Below, piece after piece: positions 53,455 through 61,413 of a DNA stretch of 64,000 nucleotides. The stretch lies in assembly GCA_937923405.1 (NCBI GenBank), contig CALDUY010000005.1:1-64000 (forward strand), in the 5' to 3' direction. The notes under the pieces were generated by a model. It did no database searches, was not told where the DNA came from, and saw nothing but the letters and a program-made list of their open reading frames with translations. The position numbers and the translations under genes were made by a program. How positions within the stretch are numbered: position 1 is the first letter of the stretch; each line of letters starts with the position of its first letter. The DNA comes from an uncultured Gemmataceae bacterium (GTDB lineage Bacteria; Planctomycetota; Planctomycetia; Gemmatales; Gemmataceae).

Positions 53455-53735
53455 CTTCCGAAGCGATTCTCGCTGATCTAGCCCAGCTCTTACAAAACTT
53501 TCAGGGACGCGAATATTCCGACACTATCGACCGGCATACTCGCTTTTTTGGAGATCTCGGCTTTGCCTCCATCGATGCCGTTGTCTTGGGAGAAGCCTTG
53601 GAGCGTCGTTATGGCCAGAAGCTCCCCTTTCCTCAGTTACTCGCTGAGTTAGCCCAGCGAGGGGCGGAAGATCTGGAAGTAGGAGAGTTGGTCGATTTTC
53701 TAGCTCAGCATCTCGCGTCGTCTCAGGAGACTTGA
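53451..53735 (+). CDS. Stand-alone acyl carrier protein
   Basis: The 94-residue protein has the ACP four-helix pattern with the pantetheine site DLGFASIDAVVLGEAL (Ser40). The usual Asp before Ser is Ala here, while Ser itself is kept. Its ATG overlaps the preceding stop, and the next gene follows after three bases, so it is firmly in the cluster. It may carry a starter unit or receive the finished chain. A longer frame from 53400 lies inside the previous gene and is not used. Confidence 0.87.
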   Translation: MTSEAILADLAQLLQNFQGREYSDTIDRHTRFFGDLGFASIDAVVLGEALERRYGQKLPFPQLLAELAQRGAEDLEVGELVDFLAQHLASSQET

Positions 53736-53738
53736 GCG

Positions 53739-54587
53739 ATGCCTCACCAGCAGGTCAACGGCCTGAATGTCCACTATCAGCAGGCAGGGCAAGGGGACGA
53801 TGTCGTTCTCCTTCACGCAGTAACGGCCAATCTTTCGGTTTGGCTCTTCGCTGGTTTGATGGATGCGCTGAGTCAAGAGTACCGTGTCACCGCCTACGAC
53901 CTGCGCGGCCACGGATTGACGGAAACCACTCCGACTGGCTACACCTCTGTCGAGTTAGCCCATGATTTTGCTGCTCTACATGACGCGCTGGAACTTCAGC
54001 CGGCATACCTAATCGGCCACAGCTACGGCGGCGTCATCGCCATGCACACGGCCCTGTTATGCCCCGACAAAGTGCGAGGCGTGATTCTGTCGGATCCTTA
54101 CTTTCCCGGTTTGGCCTCGATCGAACCGAACCTACCACGCGCTAACGTCTGGATCGATTTGCGCGAGTCGTTTGCCATCGCCGGAGTAGAATTACCAGAG
54201 AATGTTGATTTCCGGACACTGTTTCGGGCAGTCGCAGACTTGACTCCGCAACAGATGCAGGCCCTCCGTCAGCACCTGGGACCGGCCTCGGCACGTTGGC
54301 TGGCAGGACTGCCGCGCTTGGCGGAAACGAGTTGCGGCGAGGACTTGTTTCAGACCGCTGGATTGACTGCTGAACGTCTTGCCGAGATCTATCAACCTGT
54401 TGTCGCCTTGTACGATGAGTATTCTCCGTTTATGGCCACCTGCAAGTATCTGCAAAGTCATCTGAAGGATTGTGTCGTGGACCTCGTTCCGGGAGCCAAA
54501 CATATGGCACCAGTACAGAATCCTTCAGGATTCACGGCATTGGTTCGTCACCACTTACAGCGGCTGCGACAGCGGCCCTCCGACTGA
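53739..54587 (+). CDS. Alpha/beta hydrolase, possible chain-releasing thioesterase
   Basis: The 282-residue alpha/beta hydrolase shows the oxyanion region VLLHAVTAN, YDLRGHGLTE, the nucleophile elbow LIGHSYGGVIAMH, an acid candidate in VALYDEYSP, and the C-terminal His in PGAKHMAPVQNP. It is three bases behind the ACP and six before the permease gene. This position fits release of a fatty or polyketide chain from the ACP as acid or ester; other esterase roles are possible. No signal peptide, so cytoplasmic. Confidence 0.85.
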   Translation: MPHQQVNGLNVHYQQAGQGDDVVLLHAVTANLSVWLFAGLMDALSQEYRVTAYDLRGHGLTETTPTGYTSVELAHDFAALHDALELQPAYLIGHSYGGVIAMHTALLCPDKVRGVILSDPYFPGLASIEPNLPRANVWIDLRESFAIAGVELPENVDFRTLFRAVADLTPQQMQALRQHLGPASARWLAGLPRLAETSCGEDLFQTAGLTAERLAEIYQPVVALYDEYSPFMATCKYLQSHLKDCVVDLVPGAKHMAPVQNPSGFTALVRHHLQRLRQRPSD

Positions 54588-54593
54588 GGTCGT

Positions 54594-55745
54594 ATGACGT
54601 TTCTAGGGTTTTTGTTCAAGAATCTGCTGCACCGCAAAGCACGCACGCTACTCACCGTGCTAGGAGTGGCTGTGGCGATGGCGACCTTGGTCGCGCTACG
54701 CGGGGTCGCTCATGGGTTTGAGTCGTCGTTTCTAGAGAACTTTGAGCGGCGAAATGCGGACTTGATCGTTAGTGCCGCTGGAGTCACCGATCAATTACGC
54801 AGCGATCTGGATGAACGCATTGGTCCGCAAATCGCCCAGATCGAAGGTGTGGCCCGAGTCATGCCGGGACTGCTCGAACTCGTCGATGTGCAACGTGGCG
54901 AAAGCACGATCAGCGTGATGATCCACGGTTGGAACATCGGTGGCCCCCAATTCGACGACCTAACTATTCTTTCGGGACGACACTTTCGCCCTGAGGATCG
55001 ACAAAAAATACTGCTGGGCAAAAACCTGGCCGACAACCTGAAAAAACAGGTCGGCGATTGGGTCGAGTTACAGCAGCATCAGTACGAAGTGGTCGGCATC
55101 TACCAAAGTTACACGCACTTTGAAACCAGCGGAGCCATCATGCCCTTACCCGAGCTGCAAACTCTCATGATGCGCAAGGGCAGCGTGACTGGGTTTTCTG
55201 TGACACTCGATTCCACTCCGGACAAAGCTGACTTGATGGAAATGGTTCGCGCTCGCATCGAACTATTGACGAACGAAGACGGCGACCGTTACCGCATCAC
55301 TGCCACGCCCACTAAGGAGTACGTGCGCAACGCCATGCCGGTGCAACTAGCGCGCGGCATGGCCTGGGTAACATCGATCCTTGCCGTCCTAATTGGGGCG
55401 ATCAGCATGCTCAACACGATGATCATGTCCGTCATGGAACGGATCAAGGAAGTAGGAGTGTTGCGGGCTATCGGCTGGCGCAAGCGTCGAGTAGTGCTGA
55501 TGATACTCGGGGAAGCACTAATTCTCAGTTTGGCCGCGACGATAGTTGGTTCCGTGATAGCTTTCGCCGCCCTTCGCTGGCTAGCACATCAACCTCAGAC
55601 AGGACAGTTCTTAACTGGCGAACTTTCCCCTATCGTGTTGCTGGAAGGTCTATTCATGACCCTGATCGTGGCCATCCTAGGGGGCAGCTATCCGGCTTAT
55701 CGGGCCGCTTGCTGGATGCCCGCTGAGGCTCTTCGTCATGAGTGA
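54594..55745 (+). CDS. ABC transporter permease, FtsX/MacB type
   Basis: The 383-residue protein has an N-terminal membrane helix (LFKNLLHRKARTLLTVLGVAVAMATLVAL), a large extracytoplasmic MacB-like domain (residues about 45-245), and three C-terminal helices with the FtsX core (GAISMLNTMIMSVMERIKEVGVLRAIGWRKRRV). Such permeases need a separate ATPase; none is adjacent here, although a DrrA-type ATPase lies at 58983 next to its own permease. A role in moving a lipid product through or out of the membrane is inferred from the gene order. Family members also move lipoproteins (LolCE). Confidence 0.88.
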   Translation: MTFLGFLFKNLLHRKARTLLTVLGVAVAMATLVALRGVAHGFESSFLENFERRNADLIVSAAGVTDQLRSDLDERIGPQIAQIEGVARVMPGLLELVDVQRGESTISVMIHGWNIGGPQFDDLTILSGRHFRPEDRQKILLGKNLADNLKKQVGDWVELQQHQYEVVGIYQSYTHFETSGAIMPLPELQTLMMRKGSVTGFSVTLDSTPDKADLMEMVRARIELLTNEDGDRYRITATPTKEYVRNAMPVQLARGMAWVTSILAVLIGAISMLNTMIMSVMERIKEVGVLRAIGWRKRRVVLMILGEALILSLAATIVGSVIAFAALRWLAHQPQTGQFLTGELSPIVLLEGLFMTLIVAILGGSYPAYRAACWMPAEALRHE

Positions 55746-55757
55746 GGAAGCACTCAG

Positions 55758-56855
55758 ATGTTCGTACACCAAAGTCAGCTCGAGCACTTGCTCAGCCCAA
55801 CAGACTATATTTGTTCCGAGCGGTTTCACCACGAACTCGAACGTCTCTTTGTGCCAGGCTGGCATTTCCTCGCCTGTCGTTCGGAACTGCCTCGTGACGG
55901 AGATTTCGCCACCTTCGAACTTCTCGGTGAACCCCTATTGGTACGCAATACTGAGGGGGAGTTACACGCTTATTTGAACGTGTGTCCTCATCGGCACTGT
56001 AAGCTGCGTGGCGAATCACGCGGCCATGATGCTAAATTCCGCTGTCAGTATCACGGCTGGGAATATCAGAGCGATGGCCGAACCGCGCGCATTCCCGAGG
56101 CGCGCTGCTTTCGGCCTTTTGACCGAGAGAATGCACGATTAGTCAAATTCCGCACCCAATCCTTGGGAGACATGACCTATGTCTGCCTGCAGGAACAGGG
56201 GCCATCCTTACAGACCTATCTCGGTAGTTGGTTTGAACAGGCACAGCACTGGTTCGCTCCACCATTCGAGTTTGCCTGCACTTGGCAAGCGGAATACGCC
56301 GCTAACTGGAAGCTGATCGTCGAAAACTCGCTGGAGTCGTACCACATCCCTTGTTTGCATGAAAAATCGTTCGGTCTCGCCCCACCTGAGGAAACCTGCC
56401 AACATGACCTGGAATTGCTCTACACCACTTTTCGCACTCCTGAACCGATGAACTGGATTAGTAAGATCCAGAATGTGATGGTTCGTTCAGTCGGCGGAAC
56501 GGTCTCGAACATTTATACTCATCACCACGCACACCCCAATCTCATCTTCATCGCCATGGACGTGATGCGCATGGCCCAACTCGTCGAACCTGTTTCGGTC
56601 AATCGGACGCGACACCGAGTCTGGATCTACACACTTCGGGGCACGAAACGAAATCCCTATGCCTGGATTGTACGACAAATCCTATCTCGATTAGTGACGA
56701 AAATTGCCTGCCAGATTCTCGGCGAAGACGCGCCGATCTTTCCCCAACTCCAGCGCGGCTTGGAAGCGAGCCGCTTTCGGGGAGTGATCGGTACGCGCGA
56801 GGAACGTGTCTATGCCTTTCAGCGCTATTTACGCGAGATGCTCCCAGCAGCCTAG
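55758..56855 (+). CDS. Rieske non-heme iron oxygenase (ring-hydroxylating type alpha subunit-like)
   Basis: The 365-residue protein has an N-terminal Rieske [2Fe-2S] domain with NVCPHRHCKL and CQYHGWEYQSDGR (C-x-H and C-x2-H), and a catalytic domain with the iron-site pattern ANWKLIVENSLESYHIPCLHEKSF (two His). The third ligand may be in GEDAPIFPQLQRGL (Asp). It lies 12 bases after the permease gene and ends the synthase gene set. In this context it could hydroxylate or desaturate the synthase product or a lipid; aromatic-ring chemistry is not implied. No reductase is adjacent. The ATG at 55758 is chosen for homology. Confidence 0.92.
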   Translation: MFVHQSQLEHLLSPTDYICSERFHHELERLFVPGWHFLACRSELPRDGDFATFELLGEPLLVRNTEGELHAYLNVCPHRHCKLRGESRGHDAKFRCQYHGWEYQSDGRTARIPEARCFRPFDRENARLVKFRTQSLGDMTYVCLQEQGPSLQTYLGSWFEQAQHWFAPPFEFACTWQAEYAANWKLIVENSLESYHIPCLHEKSFGLAPPEETCQHDLELLYTTFRTPEPMNWISKIQNVMVRSVGGTVSNIYTHHHAHPNLIFIAMDVMRMAQLVEPVSVNRTRHRVWIYTLRGTKRNPYAWIVRQILSRLVTKIACQILGEDAPIFPQLQRGLEASRFRGVIGTREERVYAFQRYLREMLPAA

Positions 56856-57040
56856 CTCCGGACAAGGCGATCTTCTGCTTCGCTCGCCCTAGCGTATCTC
56901 CGCCTAGATCGCTATGATACCCGTTCATACGGCGTCGTTGGGTTCCGTGCCGGTCGGTGTGGAGCGAGGCCGGGGGTTTCTTTTTTCGTGGCCTTGCGAA
57001 CGGCGTTCGTTCGGCAGGCGGCAGAGGATGTGGTTTGTTT

Positions 57041-58864
57041 ATGGTTAATCGTAATTTGCTCCGTCAGTTTGACGTCTCCGAACACGATCTCGATCAAGAG
57101 ATCAACGCCGCTCTCTCCGGTGTCGGCGAAGGGCCGACTGTACTGGACGACGTCTACCGGATGCAACGCGACTTCGAGGTGAACAAGATCGTCTCCGGAC
57201 GAGTAGCGAACATCGTTGGCGATGACGTTGTGGTGGACATCGGCTACAAAAGCGAAGGCATCATCCCCCTTCAGGAATGGTACAACGAAGCAACCGACAA
57301 AATTGAACCGCCGCAGATCGGCGACGAAGTGCAAGTCCTGCTCGACGCCGTGGAAGACGAATCCGGCGCGATTGTGCTTTCCTATCGAAAAGCCAAACGA
57401 CAGAAGGAATGGGAAGACGTCATTTCCAAGCATAAGGAAGGTGACGTCGTTCATGGTCTGGTCACACGCAAAATCAAGGGGGGGCTACTCGTCAACATCG
57501 GCGTGAACGTCTTCCTCCCCGCCAGTCAGGTCGACATTCGCCGCCCCCCCGACATTGCCGACTACATCAACAAGACCATCGAGTGCAAAATACTCAAGAT
57601 CGACGAGGCTCGTCGAAACATCGTGGTCTCGCGACGCAAGTTGCTCGAAGACCAACGTGAGGAGATGAAAAAGAAGCTCCTCGAAGAGATCGAACCGGGC
57701 CAGACCCGCAAGGGCGTCGTCAAGAATATCGCCGAGTTTGGCGCATTCGTCGATCTGGGTGGCATCGACGGTCTGCTACACATCACCGACATGGATTGGG
57801 GCCGCGTCCAGAATCCGCATGAGCGAGTACACATCGATCAACAGCTGGAAGTATATATTCTCTCCGTTGATAAAGAGCGCGAGAAAATCGCTCTGTCGTT
57901 GAAACATAAGACCCCGAGTCCGTGGACGAATGTTGCCGAAAAGTATCCGATCAACTCCCGCCATCGCGGCGAGGTGGTCAACGTGATGACCTACGGTGCT
58001 TTCGTTAAATTGGAACCGGGTCTTGAAGGACTGGTTCACATCAGCGAAATGTCGTGGACTCGCCGTATCACCCATCCTTCAGAATTAGTTTCCATCGGCG
58101 ACGTGATTGATGTTCAAGTGCTGAACATCAATAAAGAGAAGCAGGAAATCTCGCTGGGCATGAAGCAAGTCATGCCCAACCCGTGGGACAAGGTGGCCGA
58201 ACGCTATCCGCCCAACACGGTGGTTTCTGGCGTGGTTCGCAATCTGACCAACTACGGGGCCTTCATCGAAATCGAAGAGGGCATCGATGGTCTGCTCCAC
58301 GTCAGTGACATGAGCTGGGTGAAGAAAGTGTCTCATCCTTCTGAAGTCGTCCAAAAGGGAGACAAGGTCACTTGCGTTGTGCTGAACGTCGACCAGGAGC
58401 GAAAACGCATTGCCCTGGGTCTGAAGCAAATGAACAACGATCCGTGGGAAGGCGACATCCCAGGACGTTACAAGCCAAACGAGACAAAGACAGGCAAGGT
58501 GACGAAGTTGACGAACTTCGGCGTCTTCGTCGAGTTGGAGCCAGGTCTCGAAGGGTTGCTCCACATCTCAGAGTTAGCCGAACACAAGGTCGAAAGCCCC
58601 GAGGACATCGTCAAGGTGGGCGATGAGATTGAGGTCAAAATCCTGCGTGTCGATGTGGCAGAGCGGAAGATCGGTCTGAGCCGCAAACGCATCGGTAAAG
58701 ACGACGAGGAGGGAGACATCCCGGTCGAGGGAGAAGCGACGGAAGAGGGGGCCAGCACGGAAGCCACTTCCAAACCGTCCAAGCCCGTGAAGGAACTGCG
58801 TGGTGGCACCGGAGCAGCCGGCGGCCAGCTCATCAACATGCCCGAAACCGGCTCGACGGACTAA
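57041..58864 (+). CDS. rpsA: 30S ribosomal protein S1
   Basis: The 607-residue product contains six S1 (OB-fold) RNA-binding domains, beginning near residues 50, 140, 225, 310, 397 and 483. The last four are the most similar, each with GAFV/GVFV and a G-L-[LV]-H-[IV]-S/T core. S1 recruits mRNA to the 30S subunit. The tail is acidic and Ser/Thr-rich (DDEEGDIPVEGEATEEGASTEATS). The ATG at 57041 is used since VNRNLLRQFDVSEHDLDQEI fits other planctomycete S1; the frame is open from 56957. The start follows GAGGATG weakly. A terminator follows the stop. It is probably a single gene with its own promoter. Confidence 0.95.
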   Translation: MVNRNLLRQFDVSEHDLDQEINAALSGVGEGPTVLDDVYRMQRDFEVNKIVSGRVANIVGDDVVVDIGYKSEGIIPLQEWYNEATDKIEPPQIGDEVQVLLDAVEDESGAIVLSYRKAKRQKEWEDVISKHKEGDVVHGLVTRKIKGGLLVNIGVNVFLPASQVDIRRPPDIADYINKTIECKILKIDEARRNIVVSRRKLLEDQREEMKKKLLEEIEPGQTRKGVVKNIAEFGAFVDLGGIDGLLHITDMDWGRVQNPHERVHIDQQLEVYILSVDKEREKIALSLKHKTPSPWTNVAEKYPINSRHRGEVVNVMTYGAFVKLEPGLEGLVHISEMSWTRRITHPSELVSIGDVIDVQVLNINKEKQEISLGMKQVMPNPWDKVAERYPPNTVVSGVVRNLTNYGAFIEIEEGIDGLLHVSDMSWVKKVSHPSEVVQKGDKVTCVVLNVDQERKRIALGLKQMNNDPWEGDIPGRYKPNETKTGKVTKLTNFGVFVELEPGLEGLLHISELAEHKVESPEDIVKVGDEIEVKILRVDVAERKIGLSRKRIGKDDEEGDIPVEGEATEEGASTEATSKPSKPVKELRGGTGAAGGQLINMPETGSTD

Positions 58865-58883
58865 TTCCTCTTCACTTTGGTTC

Positions 58884-58925
58884 AACAGGAGCGGCTAGCG
58901 TAGCGTGCCGCTCCTGTTCGTTTTC
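58884..58925 (+). terminator. Rho-independent terminator of rpsA
   Basis: AACAGGAGCGGC (58884-58895) pairs perfectly with GCCGCTCCTGTT (58907-58918); the loop is 11 bases and a T-rich stretch (cgttttct) follows. It sits 20 bp downstream of the rpsA stop. Confidence 0.85.
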
Positions 58926-58968
58926 TGCTTCGCCCCAAACCGTCCATGCACTAGCGTGAAATGGTCCC

Positions 58969-58974
58969 TATAAC
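58969..58974 (+). promoter_or_regulatory. Candidate -10 box of the ABC exporter genes (leaderless start possible)
   Basis: TATAAC lies only 8 bases before the ATG at 58983 with no Shine-Dalgarno sequence in between. If functional, transcription would begin at or just before the start codon. No clear -35 was found. Confidence 0.3.
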
Positions 58975-58982
58975 TAATAGAC

Positions 58983-59933
58983 ATGAACACTGCTATTCGC
59001 TGCTCGCAACTCGTGATGACCTATCCCGGTCGTCCGCCGATTGAGGCGGTTCGTTCACTGGATCTGGAAATCGCCCGGGGAGAATGCTTCGGACTGCTCG
59101 GCCCGAATGGAGCCGGCAAAACCACGACAATTGAGATCCTCGAAGGATTACTTACTCCCGTTTCTGGCGAAGTGGAAATCCTAGGCCGCCGTTGGGGCAA
59201 CGGCGAGGATGACGAGGTTCGGCAACGCATTGGCATTTCGCTTCAAGAAACTCGTCTGAGTGAAAAATTGACGATTCGAGAGACAGTAACTCTCTTTCGT
59301 AGCTTCTATCGTTCCGGCCTGGACCCCGATGAGGCGATCGCTCGGGTGTCCTTGCAGGAAAAGGCTCACGCGCGTGTTGGCAAGCTCTCTGGAGGTCAAC
59401 GACAACGTCTGGCGGTGGCTTGCGCTTTGGTCGGCGATCCAGAACTGATGTTTCTAGATGAACCAACCACCGGACTGGATCCGCAGTCGCGGCGTCAACT
59501 GTGGGACATCATCCGCGATTTTCGCCGCCAAGGACGAACCATTCTCCTAACTACGCATTACATGGACGAAGCCGAGAAACTTTGCGATCGCGTGGCGATC
59601 GTCGATCATGGCCAAGTGATTGCTCTGGGTTCCCCCGCCGAACTGATTGCTCGGCTTGGGGGCGATCATGTGATTGAGCTGAGCTTTGCCGAAGAAGGTC
59701 CAGTAATGCCCGCGGAACAGTTCGCGGAGTTACCGGGAGTGTTGGCCGCTCGCGCTGAGAACGGGACTATTTGTTTACGAGTGAGTCAATTGCATACGGT
59801 CTTGCCTGCGGTTCTCGATCGCGTGGAAGAACAGTCTGTCCCTCTGTCGCGCCTGTCGACACGCCATGCCAGCCTAGAAGACGTATTTGTTCAGTTGACC
59901 GGTCGACACCTAAGGGACGAGGGAGAAGCGTGA
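58983..59933 (+). CDS. ABC transporter ATP-binding protein (DrrA/CcmA type)
   Basis: The 316-residue ATPase has Walker A LLGPNGAGKTTT, Q-loop ISLQETRLSEKL, signature GKLSGGQRQRLAVACALV, Walker B LMFLDEPTTGLDP and the switch His in LLTTHYMDEAEKLCDRVAIV. The C-terminal extension of about 90 residues is typical of DrrA-like drug or lipid exporters. Its stop overlaps the ATG of the permease gene (TGATG), so the two are co-translated. Substrate is unknown. Confidence 0.95.
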   Translation: MNTAIRCSQLVMTYPGRPPIEAVRSLDLEIARGECFGLLGPNGAGKTTTIEILEGLLTPVSGEVEILGRRWGNGEDDEVRQRIGISLQETRLSEKLTIRETVTLFRSFYRSGLDPDEAIARVSLQEKAHARVGKLSGGQRQRLAVACALVGDPELMFLDEPTTGLDPQSRRQLWDIIRDFRRQGRTILLTTHYMDEAEKLCDRVAIVDHGQVIALGSPAELIARLGGDHVIELSFAEEGPVMPAEQFAELPGVLAARAENGTICLRVSQLHTVLPAVLDRVEEQSVPLSRLSTRHASLEDVFVQLTGRHLRDEGEA

Positions 59934-60991
59934 TGCGATGGTCGAATTGGGCGCTGGGACAGATGGTACTGGCTCGGTTACGCGAATTCTATCGAGAGCC
60001 GGAAGCCGTCTTCTGGGTCTACGGGTTTCCGATCCTGATGACGATTGCTCTGGGAGTCGCTTTTCGAGAGAATCCGGAGCCGCAATATCGTGTGGATGTA
60101 TCGAGCGGCTCGGAATCGAGTTCCGTGACAAGCACCTTAGAGACCGAGAAAACCTCTAAAGGAGATCCGCGTTATCTAGTAAAAACCCTGGAACGCGACG
60201 AGGCAATAGCTCGGCTGCGCTCTGGCAAATCAGATTTGTTTGTCCATGCCAGCGGTAGAAAATTCACTTATCTGTTTGTGCCAACACGCCCCGAAAGCAA
60301 GCTCGCCCGCGATGAAGTGAACAACCTCTTACAGCGAGCTGCCGGTCGAATCGATCCAGTGAACAACACCTCCGAGGAACTGAACGAACGTGGTGGCCGC
60401 TATATCGATTTTCTAGTACCCGGTCTGCTCGGCATGGGACTGATGGGAGGCGGGCTGTGGGGCGTCGGCTTCGTCACTGTCGATATGCGGATCCGCAAAC
60501 TCCTGAAGCGCCTGGTGGCAACTCCCATGCGCAAGAGAGACTTCCTAGCTTCGTTGATGGTCAGTCGGCTTATTTTCATGGTCCCAGAAGTCCTAGTTCT
60601 GCTTCTCTTTGCTTGGTTGGCGTTCGATGTAACCATTGCCGGAAGTTTGTGGGCCGTAGTGTTTCTGATTCTCTTGGGCGCGTTCAGCTTCGCCGGCCTG
60701 GGGTTGCTCATCGCCTGTCGAGCCAAGACCATGGAAGCCGTATCCGGTTTGATGAATTTGGTGATGCTGCCGATGTGGGTCTTATCGGGCATCTTTTTTA
60801 GTTCCGAACGCTTCCCGGAGTTCTTACAACCGTTCATTCGCCTACTGCCTTTGACCGCGCTCATCAATGCGTTACGCGCGGTAATGCTCGATGGAATGTC
60901 GTTGCTTTCTCAATGGTCGGAATTGCTGACACTGGTGTTATGGGGTTCGGTATCTTTTGTCCTGGCCTTGCGACTCTTCCGGTGGAGTTAA
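59933..60991 (+). CDS. ABC-2 type transporter permease
   Basis: The 352-residue protein has an N-terminal helix (FWVYGFPILMTIALGVAF), a loop of about 150 residues, and five C-terminal helices (GLLGMGLMGGGLWGVGFVTVDMRIRKLLKRL, LNLVMLPMWVLSGIFFSSERFP). The last is a conserved ABC-2 signature. It forms an exporter with the preceding ATPase. The start at 59933 overlaps the ATPase stop; the longer open frame from 59771 lies inside that gene. Confidence 0.93.
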   Translation: MRWSNWALGQMVLARLREFYREPEAVFWVYGFPILMTIALGVAFRENPEPQYRVDVSSGSESSSVTSTLETEKTSKGDPRYLVKTLERDEAIARLRSGKSDLFVHASGRKFTYLFVPTRPESKLARDEVNNLLQRAAGRIDPVNNTSEELNERGGRYIDFLVPGLLGMGLMGGGLWGVGFVTVDMRIRKLLKRLVATPMRKRDFLASLMVSRLIFMVPEVLVLLLFAWLAFDVTIAGSLWAVVFLILLGAFSFAGLGLLIACRAKTMEAVSGLMNLVMLPMWVLSGIFFSSERFPEFLQPFIRLLPLTALINALRAVMLDGMSLLSQWSELLTLVLWGSVSFVLALRLFRWS

Positions 60992-61075
60992 CCTCCGCAC
61001 TCAATAGCTTCCCCAGCTCAATCAGATTATGATAACAGAGAGGTAGCGATCATTGAATGGAGGCTGAATTGAGCT

Positions 61076-61399
61076 GTGACACAAGACCCGCTACAACCGA
61101 GAAAATGCGCTGAGCTGCTCGGCTCGCTGGCCGCTCCGGAGCGATTGCGAATCATTCGCTTCTTGCGCGATGGGCCACGCAATGTGACCGAAATCGCCGA
61201 GATGCTGGAACTGCCTGCAGTCAATGTGTCTCATCACCTCAACGTCTTGCGGTTTGCAGGGCTGATCCAAAACGAGAAGCGAGGTCGGTTCGTGATCTAT
61301 TCACTCGTTCCTGGGGTAATGACTCCCGAAGCGGAATCGGCCTGTGATGAATTGAATCTGGGTTGCTGTCAAATCAAATTGCCCCGAGAGGACAGCTGA
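61076..61399 (+). CDS. ArsR-family winged-helix transcription regulator
   Basis: The 107-residue protein has the ArsR winged helix: LLGSLAAPERLRIIRFLRDGPRNVTEIAEMLELPAVNVSHHLNVLRFAGLI, then the wing NEKRGRFVIYSL. No CxC metal site of the ArsR type is seen in the helices; the C-terminal Cys-Cys (LGCCQI) may or may not matter. It starts with GTG at 61076 after GGAGG. It follows the exporter genes and converges with the AOR gene. Probable local regulator of one of them. Confidence 0.87.
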   Translation: MTQDPLQPRKCAELLGSLAAPERLRIIRFLRDGPRNVTEIAEMLELPAVNVSHHLNVLRFAGLIQNEKRGRFVIYSLVPGVMTPEAESACDELNLGCCQIKLPREDS

Positions 61400-61413
61400 T
61401 CGACTACCTTTGC

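Noticed and set aside
55738..55977. 79-codon frame at the start of the Rieske gene
   Set aside because: It is an out-of-frame overlap with the Rieske N-terminal domain.
56900..56960. TATGAT at 56913-56918 as the rpsA promoter
   Set aside because: The -35 region at the proper distance is poor; the site may be real but cannot be supported from sequence alone.
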